Assembly: GCA_028565635.1 (NCBI GenBank)
Contig: JAOXYB010038074.1
Coordinates: forward strand, 2,667 to 13,456
Direction: 5' to 3'
Origin: Phoronis ovalis
Taxonomy: Eukaryota; Phoronida; Phoronidae
Length of the DNA: 10,790 nucleotides
Shown: piece by piece, positions 1 to 7,020 of the stretch
Layout of the letters: every line of letters starts with the position of its first letter
How positions within the stretch are numbered: position 1 is the first letter of the stretch
Notes under the pieces: generated by a model
Told to the model about the DNA's origin: nothing
What the model saw: the letters and a program-made list of their open reading frames with translations, nothing else
Database searches by the model: none
Position numbers and translations under genes: made by a program

Positions 1-165
1 AACATCAGGCTGATATTGTACTTTATGCATGAGAGAGCTATCAACGATGATGATGATGAACTGAGGTTTGTAAATACATGTACAGTTAAACATCAGGCTG
101 ATATTGTACTTTATGCATGAGAGAGCTATCAACGATGATGATGATGAACTGAGGTTTGTAAATAC
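1..165. repeat. Two-copy direct repeat, 77-bp unit at 88-bp period
   Basis: Bases 1-77 and 89-165 read as the same 77-bp sequence, starting AACATCAGGCTGATATTG and ending GAGGTTTGTAAATAC. An 11-bp spacer (78-88, ATGTACAGTTA) separates them. Each copy contains a (GAT)n tract. I saw no mismatch between the copies, so the duplication is recent or the array is kept uniform. The first copy begins at the window edge, so more copies may lie to the left. No convincing protein is encoded: frames are interrupted, and the 88-bp period is not a multiple of three. Confidence 0.9.
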
Positions 166-1639
166 TGACATTTTTCAAAATAATAATTAATAGTTAGAAA
201 TAAAACATGAAAACTAACCACAACTATTAATTTTTTTATTCATATTTATTTAATGACGTCATTTTCTGAAAATATATTTATTTCAAAATTGGGTCACAAT
301 ATTTTAAGATATATTACAAAATAATACAATACAGAACAAAACAAGATAAAGTACACCTAGAGTTCTAGTTAAGTAAAACGAAACAAGGAATACAATAAAT
401 GAAGTTTTCAAAACAGGATGTTAAACAGCTTTAACATAACATATATGCCTAAGACAGTAGTAATAGTCTTTATTCTGCTATATATGAAGATACAATCATA
501 AAGTTTGTAAAGGAGTTGATGACTGAGTGGACAATAATACTTATCAACTGTAAAGGCCAGGTGAGTTATAACTGATTCCTGTACGAAGCATATTCATTTG
601 GTTTAGTAGAGTTTTGACATTACTTTTAGTACATAAGTATGTAAGTTTCAGGCATAATACTGGCATGCTAATAAAATAAATCTGATACTGCTGTTGAAAA
701 AATGTGAATAAGATTTTATACAACATTGCATTGAAGTTCAATTTTTGTACACGTACAATCATATTGTAAATAGGCGGCCATCTTAATGTTTCTTTGATAT
801 AGGTGTTTTCAAGAACATTGTACTTTTCTCAAAGTTACCACAAAATTGCTTTTATTAATACCTTATGGAGCAAATAGTAGATCTATCTCAGACTGTGCTA
901 ATACCGCTACAAGACGTACAACAAACATGTAACAAAGGCAACTGAGACACGAATCAATACTTGTTCACATTAATTTGCGGTTTCATACTTTTTGACAGGA
1001 ATCAAGCAATTATTCGCAACAAAAATATTGCTGGCTTTTTTAACTTGCAAGATAATAAGAAATTTAATAGTATGATAAATGCTCTAAATTTATAAATTAA
1101 AAAAAAATTATTGTTTTTCATTTTTTGCGATGTAAACTTTGTAGAATGCAAATGGCTGAAAATGGAAGCACACAAATTTTAGAATTGTCAAAAGCAGGTC
1201 TCTAAGTGAGAGCCATCAAAATCTTGAAAATCTAAGTGTAACAAATTTTGAAAATTTCTATTATATTTTATGAAAAACAAAGAGGAATTAATTTATGGAA
1301 ATTAACAAAATTAGGAAATGGTAAGTAATCTATATAACAGGTATCACTTTTACTTAAACATACTTTTTCTATTTAACAAATGACTTGAGAGAAATTCTGC
1401 AAGATCAGTTTTTTTAAAGTTTTATCTAGTAATAAGCAAATTGTGTCAAAATGATATAAACCAAATATACAATAACTCAAGAATAGTTCATAAATAACAA
1501 CAGCTCTAATAAAGAAAAAGAAAGAAGTTAAACATTAATAATTCTATGTAAAGGTGGTAGAAATCAGATTTTCTAAACAACTAGCAAGCCCTTTAGTAGA
1601 TGACAGTTTTGTACTAACACCAAAATTGCTATTTTAGGG
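166..1639. other. Non-coding AT-rich upstream region of gene 1
   Basis: No coding exon, RNA gene or mobile element could be recognised here on either strand. The short open frame on the minus strand at 544-762 has no familiar motif and looks like chance in AT-rich DNA. The promoter and any 5' UTR exon of gene 1 must lie here or further left, but no TATA box or initiator stands out. The bases just before the gene 1 start codon (CTATTTTAG, ending at 1637) resemble a 3' splice site. The start codon could therefore sit two bases into an exon preceded by a 5' UTR intron. Confidence 0.5.
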
Positions 1640-1703
1640 ATGAAATTTATCGAAGTCATCAAAGTTTTCTTGGTATGGATAATGGTGGCATACATTGATG
1701 CAG
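1640..1703 (+). CDS. Gene 1 exon 1: signal peptide
   Basis: The exon encodes 21 residues plus one base: MKFIEVIKVFLVWIMVAYIDA, with a short positive/polar start, a hydrophobic core (VFLVWIMVA) and a small residue before the predicted cut. The donor is CAG|GTAAAT at 1704 (phase 1). The split codon joins the first bases of exon 2 to give Glu. This ATG is chosen because it starts a clean secretion signal and its phase matches the SUEL exon. Position -3 is a purine (G). Gene 2's first exon has the same pattern (MK-[F/L]-I ... VWM), which supports the assignment. Confidence 0.72.
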
Positions 1704-4700
1704 GTAAATAATAATGACTAAAACAAATAGTAACAAAATAACTGTTCACTCAGGCAATAATAATAATAATTGCAAGCAATTTTAATTTCCCGATGTTAAA
1801 ATTTCTGGGAGATGGCACTTGGCAAAAACTTTGGTTGGCACGAGCCACCCTAAGATTTTTATTTATGGACCCATCATAAATGTAAACACAAACCCCAAGC
1901 TGATGGTAAGCAGAATTTAGAAGTACATGCCTAAATATTAAAATGAAAAGGCAAAAAATTGCAGACACTAAGTCAAAATAAAAACATTTTTCAATTAGTA
2001 AAATTTAGGAGTTTGATAGTGTTCACCGTGACAGCTTATGGAGGATTTTGAGATCATATGGACTACCACCCAAGACAGTCTCCCCAATAAGCAAGTTCTA
2101 CGAACACTTCAAGTACAGTGTCATCCTGGACAATTCTTTATCAGATTGGTTCACAGTGGAGTCAGGAGTACGCCAGGGTTGTATCTTATCACCTATCCTC
2201 TTCCTTATCACCATCGACTGGATCAAGAGAAGAACCACAGCAGAAAGTCCCCAACGGATCCAACGGAATTTGTTTTCTCAACTTGAAGACCTGGACTTTG
2301 CTGATGATCTTGCTATTATGTCAACAGAAAAAACCAATAGATTGAGCAGCTGTGCCAAACAGACTGGCCTCAATATCAACTCGGAGAAAATACAAGTTAT
2401 GTACATTAGCAACACACCTTCCACCCCCCCCCCTACTCATTTTGATTGCAGAGAAACTAGAACAAGTTGTAGATTTCACATATCTGGGCAGCCTCATTAG
2501 CAAAGAAAACAGGTCAAGGAAAGACATCAAGGCAAGACTAAACAAAGTTGCAGTGCCTCCAGCAGATGCAAGTCCATTTGGAAATCAAGACAGTGTAGCC
2601 TGAAGACAAAGCTAAGACTGTATAACAGCATAGTTAAATCCGTCCTCTTATATGGTTCAGAGTGCTGGCATGTTGTCAAGAAAGATATGAGCAAAGTGGG
2701 ATCCTTTCATAATGGATGCCTGAGAAAGATCTGCTGCAACTATTGGCCAAACAAAATATCAAACAGATCGAGACCTGTATGGAATGACTAGCTGTCAGAG
2801 CACTGATATTGAAATCAAAAGGCACCGATTCCGATGGTTGGGCCATGTACTAAGAATGCCCCAAGATCGAATCCCTAAGATAGCCCTCCGTAGGACACCA
2901 ACAGGTAAACGAAGCCAGGTAGGCCCAGGAACACCTGGCATAGAACAACAACATCAGAACTGCAAGAGATTATGGCCTTATGTAGGGAGAGGCACAGAAA
3001 ATTGCCAAGGACATGGAGCAAATGGAAAGAAATCGTTGAGGCCATATGTCACACTAGGGACGAAGAGGATAAGTAAAATTAAGGAGTGAATCTGATTTGA
3101 AAAACAAGTAATTTTCTATCTTTCATTGATACTATATGTATGCTTGTTTATGCTTTCCCATCTGTTTGCAGCAAGTAAAGTATACATTTCTAAGCAATTG
3201 ATCAATGTTTATTATTAATATAGAACATTTAAATAACACCTGCTTTTCATGGTAAATTTTTGGCACTTAAAAATATTGACATAAAAAACAGTATGCAATA
3301 AAATTTGCTTAAACTAGAAAAAACTGATTCCAACTTATTTCATTCTTTGTTTTTATAGAAAACACAATTACAGACATTCAATGTGCTTTTGATGGCATAC
3401 CACGTGGATTACTAACACTTCAATGCCTAAGTGGAACATCAATTCGTATAGTTACAGCAAGTTATATGTTTTACAACTGCACTAACTACAATGCAGATTC
3501 ATGCAGTCGGAATAATAATGGTCCTCCTAGTAATGTTACAGATGTAGAAAAATGTCAAGAATATGTACATAAGCATGGTAACATGACTTATAAAAATATT
3601 GTGGATCGATGCAGTGGCAAGAAGAATTGTGATATACGTGTGATACGAGTCTTATACCAAGACCAGTGTAGACCAACTGATGTTTCAAGCTGGTACAGCA
3701 ATTACATGGCCATAACTTACCAATGTGTACAAAGTAAGTGAACAGTTCAACAATATGAGCAAATAAGTGATTATTTAGTAAAACATGACATCAAGGCACA
3801 TTTCAGTCCTTTGGAAAGTTTTTAGCTCTCCACTCAAATAAGCATAATGGCACAGTAAGTTTTAGTCTACAGCAGCACTTTCTAGTAATAAACATGTTTT
3901 TCCTGCTTAAAAAATTAATAAAACAAATCAATAAAGCAATTTAAAAAAAATTCTAGACTGCTCAACCTATCCTACATGTACACAATAGCTAATCATAATT
4001 ATATTATAACACTGGCTGCTTATGTATGCTTTACAGGTAAAAATATTCTGACATTCCATACGAATACACCACAAACCATTAACAACGTTGACTATCGTTT
4101 TATTGAGACTACAGGATACCCAGCATTACAGAATAATTATACAACAACTGTGAGAAATGTGAACTTCTGATTACTTCTGATTATCACACCAACAGTTTCA
4201 AAATAATTGAAGGCTACAAGGCAACTACTGCTTTTCTAATGAAAGAAACTGACGTCAGTAGTCTTTATGAATGGTATAACAATACTGAGCCTTATGTAGT
4301 TAATACAAATATTACAGACCAGAATGTACAAAGCGTTATAATCAATATCAAACCTACAACACACTGGCGCTTGTTATTGTATTTTAAATTGCAAGGTAAG
4401 TAATGGTAAGCATTTTGATGACATTAAATTTCAAAATTGGATAGTTTTGTTCCAAAAAATAAATTACATTCAGTTAACCTTTTATCTTGTAACAGTTCAG
4501 CGACAGCTTGCAAGGACATAATGTTCTGAACAGACCTTTGAAACAGTAATGGCACAGTAACAGTTGCCAACTGGTATTGAACATCTACTTGAATGTAATG
4601 TTCTATATATACATAACCTTATGAATTCTAAGATGTATAAACTACAAACAAAATATACTCATATGATCCTATAGTGACAAAGTGCTAACTACTTTATGAG

Positions 4701-6400
4701 ACTCTTCCTTTCATATGACAAACAGGAACATCTTCGGTAACCTTTCACTGATGGAATAAAGATACACCATCCAGAGATACATCAAGTTCAACCAGTCCTA
4801 CTAGTACTGTTAAATCCACCACTACTATTGTACCTGGTACGTATACTACTACTACTACTACTACTTCTATACATATAGAATGAGTACATCTATACCTGGA
4901 GTAGAGAATAAAGGTATGGTGCTATTAACTAATAATAGTTCTAATACTCAGCCAATGCTGAAACCACAACAGCCAATTAGTAAATATCTTTGCCAAATTT
5001 ATATTGTACCGTGAATAAACTGTAATTTATAGTTATATGCTGCTCAAAAAGCAACTATTAGGAAGGTTTCGCAATATCACTGAAGACACGCAGTGGACAG
5101 TAATCTAACAGTGATATTTTTACCTTGTTCAACAGATCCTATAGTATACAAATCAAGAGTAGTGACAATGATTTACAATGATAAAGATAATATATTAACA
5201 ACATTAACTAAAACATAGGATTTTTTTTCAGTGCTAGCACCCATAATTGGAGGAGCTGTAGGAGGAACAGTTGCACTTGTAGTTGTGATTTGTGTCATTG
5301 TTGCCGTGCAGATATGCAGGTAAACCTTCAAATGCATCAGATATGGAAATATTTCTGTATAGAGTATGAAATATCCCCATGGAAGTGTTACATTTTCTGT
5401 TGTTCATGTTTCACGAACATATGTCAATTGATATGTTTATCGTAATAGCTCCAGACGACAGCAACTAGTTAGTTGCAATCACCAATAATCCAACTCTATC
5501 TATATCCCATGTGCCATTTATCATTTAAAAATAATTATTAATACTTATATTATGAAATAAATATTTCATAATATACATAATTCACTTTTCTTAAATTTCA
5601 GAAGAAAAAGGAATACAACTAAGATACCACTGGAAAAGACTGATGATGAGCCACAGTATCAGGATATTCCTGATTTAGTGGCAAACAATTTTGGTGCAAG
5701 TACACGGATCAGAAATGGATATCAAAATTCAACTTGTGATCAAAATGTAAGTTATGAGGAGCTTCCAGATAATAATCGGTACAATAATACTGACAGTTCA
5801 CCAAATCATGAAAAAGACTACATACTACATGAAAAGGATAAAAAAAAAGATCAAATTCAAAAATCTTTATCGACTCAGTTCAAAACTGGTAGCAATAAAG
5901 GTACAAATGAAATGCCTGAAAGTTCCAAAGTAAACAAGAAAAAAAAGGAGCCAACTTATTTCGAACTGGAATCAGAAGATACAATTAGAAAAAAACCAGT
6001 GTATGCAAAAATAAACAAAAGAAATATGGAACCAAAGTATTTTGAGCTAGAGCCACAAGAAGGTATATTAAATATAAGTGGCAATGAGCAACATGATTAT
6101 TTTGAGCTAGAAAGCTGTGAAGGCAAAAAGGAATTGTCACAAATGGATGCTAAAGCAGAAATGGATCACACATGTTTTGAACTGGAATCTGGATCTGCAG
6201 ATGGGGCCATACATTCAAAGCTTGGTGATACCGAGTATGCATATACTTATGCTCACTTTAACAGACACCCTTCTGAAAAAGAATCACAAGAACACAATGA
6301 CCACAACGATGGTGATAACAAGGTTGAATTTACTGAAACTGACATTTACAATACTGACAAGGTGGAATTTATTGATAATGATGTATACAATACTTCCTGA
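1640..6400 (+). CDS. Gene 1: SUEL-lectin/CUB-like transmembrane receptor with tyrosine-motif tail, six exons, one-base frameshift
   Basis: Proposed join: 1640-1703, 3359-3733, 4037-4395, 4777-4836, 5232-5319, 5602-6400. This gives 1,745 nt, one base short of 582 codons. Counting the missing base, the product is 581 residues: signal peptide (1-21), SUEL lectin domain (about 22-146), CUB-like domain (147-266), Ser/Thr stalk (267-286), transmembrane helix (about 288-315), then a basic RRKR stop-transfer and a cytoplasmic tail (316-581). Introns 1-4 are all phase 1 and intron 5 is phase 2; every intron has GT...AG ends. SUEL domains bind carbohydrate (rhamnose/galactose) in known lectins. The tail carries YxxI/L motifs, including an ITAM-spaced pair, so a cell-surface recognition receptor signalling through SH2 proteins is inferred. 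Exon 3 changes frame internally, which makes this either a gene with a sequence error or a recently broken allele. A paralogue starts at 9277. I do not recognise a named orthologue. Confidence 0.75.
1997..2012 (+). repeat. Left copy of probable 16-bp target-site duplication
   Basis: AGTAAAATTTAGGAGT lies at the left edge of the retrotransposon fragment and matches AGTAAAATTAAGGAGT at 3072-3087 at 15 of 16 bases. It overlaps the first recognisable RT codons by a few bases, as microhomology at a 5'-truncated LINE junction can do. Confidence 0.6.
2013..3071 (+). mobile_element. 5'-truncated, decayed non-LTR retrotransposon (RT 3' half), RTE-like or related
   Basis: About 1.06 kb in intron 1, same strand as the gene. 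The order of motifs is that of the second half of a LINE reverse transcriptase: FDSVHRDSLW (about 2012), SGVRQGCILSP (about 2160-2192), the catalytic FADDL (about 2296), GLNIN, then FTYLGSLIS (about 2475-2500), SVLLYGSECW (about 2641), FHNGCLRKIC, RFRWLGHVLRMP (about 2829), PTGKRS and a C-terminal TRDEEDK ending at TAA 3074-3076. The reading frame changes at least at a C10 run (2424-2433), near 2555-2565, near 2770-2780 and again after 2935, with stops between. The copy is dead. The N-terminal endonuclease and the early RT blocks are absent, so the copy was 5'-truncated on insertion. Family naming (RTE-like) is from memory of similar flatworm and mollusc elements and is less certain than the LINE call. 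Confidence 0.9.
3072..3087 (+). repeat. Right copy of probable 16-bp target-site duplication
   Basis: AGTAAAATTAAGGAGT directly follows the element's C-terminal codons and pairs with 1997-2012 (one mismatch). It overlaps the apparent stop codon, implying that the element has almost no 3' UTR or ends in a degenerate TAAG-type tail. Confidence 0.6.
3359..3733 (+). CDS. Gene 1 exon 2: SUEL-type (Gal/Rha-binding) lectin domain
   Basis: This is a symmetric phase 1-1 exon of 375 nt coding 125 residues. The acceptor is CTTTGTTTTTATAG|AA and the donor is CAAA|GTAAGT. The fold signature of SUEL/Gal_Lectin domains is visible: L-x-C near the start (LTLQC, C44), I-x-I-x-x-A-x-Y (IRIVTASY), a Cys five residues on (C62), C-S-G-K-x-x-C-D-I (C106-C112), and a final A-I-T-Y-Q-C (C144). 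Nine cysteines lie at residues 30, 44, 62, 70, 87, 106, 112, 125 and 144. Three N-glycosylation sequons are present (NCT, NVT, NMT). The YGR and DPC motifs that mark rhamnose contact in classical egg lectins are replaced by SYMFY and QDQC, so sugar specificity may differ or be lost. The homologous exon in gene 2 is at 9883-10224. Confidence 0.87.
4037..4395 (+). CDS. Gene 1 exon 3: CUB-like domain, frameshifted
   Basis: The acceptor is TATGCTTTACAG and the donor is TTGCAAG|GTAAGT. The first part reads in frame from exon 2 (S-KNILTFHTN ... FIETTGYPALQNNY), but that frame stops at TGA 4168-4170. From about 4149 another frame stays open to the donor (ELLITSDYHTNSFKIIEGY ... HWRLLLYF) and leaves in phase 1, as the next exon needs. 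The exon is 359 nt; 360 would keep frame. The GYP-x3-NNY motif, followed by alternating hydrophobic strands and a closing hydrophobic strand, resembles a CUB domain, but the usual cysteines are largely absent, so this label is tentative. Several N-x-S/T sequons are present. The simplest reading is one base lost near 4150-4162, either real or a sequencing error. Confidence 0.62.
4777..4836 (+). CDS. Gene 1 exon 4: Ser/Thr-rich stalk
   Basis: This 60-nt phase 1-1 exon codes a run of Ser, Thr and Pro (DTSSSTSPTSTVKSTTTIVP), typical of an O-glycosylated spacer between an ectodomain and a membrane helix. The acceptor is CATCCAGAG|AT, with AG at 4775-4776, and the donor is CCTG|GTACGT at 4837. An alternative acceptor two bases earlier (4774) would break the phase. 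Just past the donor, the same frame continues into an ACT repeat coding more threonines, so the donor choice is the least certain point. Confidence 0.6.
4845..4865 (+). repeat. (ACT)7 microsatellite beside the stalk exon
   Basis: There are seven perfect ACT triplets directly after the proposed exon 4 donor and in the same reading frame, where they would code seven threonines. If the intron is retained, the stalk is extended by these threonines and ends at TGA 4881-4883. Confidence 0.9.
5232..5319 (+). CDS. Gene 1 exon 5: transmembrane helix
   Basis: The acceptor is GATTTTTTTTCAG, a strong pyrimidine tract; the donor is ATGCAG|GTAAAC. Entry is phase 1 and exit is phase 2. The 29 residues begin VLAPIIGGAVGGTVALVVV and run on through ICVIVAVQIC with no charge, long enough for a single membrane-spanning helix. 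The split codon at the end joins exon 6 to give Arg, starting the basic RRKR cluster that would sit on the cytoplasmic side. The orientation is type I. Small-residue GG and GxxxG-like spacing could help helix packing. Confidence 0.85.
5546..5575. repeat. Perfect inverted repeat, 14-bp arms, 2-nt centre
   Basis: TATATTATGAAATA (5546-5559) is followed by AA and then its exact reverse complement TATTTCATAATATA (5562-5575). It ends 26 bases before the exon 6 acceptor, where a branch point would usually lie, and could form a hairpin in the pre-mRNA. It may equally be chance in AT-rich DNA. Confidence 0.85.
5602..6400 (+). CDS. Gene 1 exon 6: cytoplasmic tail with repeated tyrosine motifs
   Basis: The acceptor is TTAAATTTCAG at 5601. 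The exon completes Arg316 and reads open to TGA 6398-6400, giving 266 residues with no hydrophobic segment, rich in Lys, Glu, Asn and Asp. It has fourteen tyrosines (residue numbers assume the missing exon 3 base). YxxI/L motifs are Y335 (YQDI), Y367 (YEEL), Y435, Y462 and Y482 (all YFEL) and Y450 (YAKI). A fourth FEL unit has Cys507 where Tyr is expected (CFEL). Y450 and Y462 form YAKI-x8-YFEL, which meets ITAM spacing. Y356 (YQNS) and Y376 (YNNT) fit the YxNx pattern bound by Grb2-type SH2 domains. YAYTYAHF lies at 528-535. The tail ends in two 13-residue repeats, each carrying YNT. Phosphorylation-dependent signalling is inferred from these motifs. Confidence 0.85.
6002..6049 (+). other. 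ITAM-like tyrosine pair YAKI-x8-YFEL
   Basis: The codons at 6002-6013 give YAKI and those at 6038-6049 give YFEL, with exactly eight residues between them. The immunoreceptor tyrosine activation motif is YxxL/I-x(6-8)-YxxL/I, so the spacing and hydrophobic positions match. The acidic residue often found before the first Tyr is missing (KKPVY precedes). Whether a Syk-type tandem SH2 kinase binds it is unknown. Confidence 0.7.
6320..6397 (+). repeat. C-terminal 13-residue tandem duplication
   Basis: The last 26 codons before the stop are two 39-nt units: 6320-6358 codes KVEFTETDIYNTD and 6359-6397 codes KVEFIDNDVYNTS. Lys, Val, Glu, Phe, the acidic stretch and the YNT core are kept, while the bases have diverged. 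The duplication doubles a short tyrosine site at the extreme C terminus. Confidence 0.85.
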
Positions 6401-7020
6401 TTGATTAAGAGAATTTTTCAATTGAAAGCAAATTTGGAGCAAGGGCATGCTGTATAATATTTTTAAGAATATCATGGCTTGTATAGATAACTCATTTACA
6501 CAGATGTCAATAATGAATAGATATGATAAAGATGATAAGGATGATAATGGTGATAAGTTTTTTACTAAAACATGCTCAGTGCACAGCTTTGATCTCAGAA
6601 ATTATCATATAGCTTCTATTAATTACCAAATACAGCACAACATTATCATAGGCATAAAATGCTACTTATAATTTTGCATGAAGTAATAGTTTACTATAAA
6701 ACTATTATAGGGAAATTGCACAAAATGAAGTTCACACTATTTTCTTAATATGTTATTTGTATTTGATTTCTTTTTTTCTTTAAGTTAAATGGACTATTGA
6801 TATGCCAAGCATGTGGAAACATATTGAACAATTAACATTGTGATTACCTGAACACTTAATATAATTTTGATTTTTTTATTAGAATAAGCTGTTCAGGAAA
6901 AACTGAAGCTGTTATCACGAGAGAAAGAAAGTGTTACAGATGCTGACACATACATGTCGACTATATGCCAAGCACTATACAGTGTAGTGATGGGAATAAA
7001 AATCCTCTTGAACATACTGT
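6401..7020 (+). other. Probable 3' UTR of gene 1
   Basis: The first AATAAA after the stop codon is at 6995-7000 (GGGAATAAAAATCC), giving a 3' UTR of roughly 600 bases if it is used. A 74-codon open frame at 6447-6671 lies here. It holds a GAT/AAG-rich low-complexity patch (about 6521-6560) and shows no domain, so I do not call it a gene. Confidence 0.45.
6995..7000 (+). terminator. Candidate polyadenylation signal of gene 1
   Basis: This is the first canonical AATAAA downstream of the gene 1 stop. A TG-containing stretch (CATACTGTGTTAAATTT) follows about 15-30 bases later. Support is by motif only. Confidence 0.4.

Noticed and set aside
544-762. 72-codon open frame on the minus strand
   Set aside because: No motif, no splice context and AT-driven composition; likely chance.
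1750-1968. 72-codon minus-strand open frame inside intron 1
   Set aside because: It lies between the signal exon and the retrotransposon, shows no recognisable domain and includes a TAA/ATT triplet repeat.
2424-2433. C10 run as a possible programmed frameshift site in the RT
   Set aside because: The copy has several other frameshifts and stops, so the run is better explained as slippage in a dead element.
2784-3089. Open frame beginning near GMTSC and containing WLGHVLRMP, as a possible host gene
   Set aside because: It is the C-terminal part of the decayed retrotransposon RT protein, and its downstream half is out of frame with the element's ending.
3976-4036. Upstream ATG in frame with exon 3 as a gene start
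   Set aside because: The stretch is intronic and ends in a good acceptor (TATGCTTTACAG) whose phase matches exon 2. The open frame there is a by-product of the unspliced sequence.
4495-4560. Possible extra exon after TTGTAACAG
   Set aside because: Read in the required phase it meets a stop within about eight codons, and it is not needed to join exons 3 and 4.
6447-6671. 74-codon open frame after the gene 1 stop
   Set aside because: Low-complexity Asp/Lys patch with no domain; lies in the probable 3' UTR.
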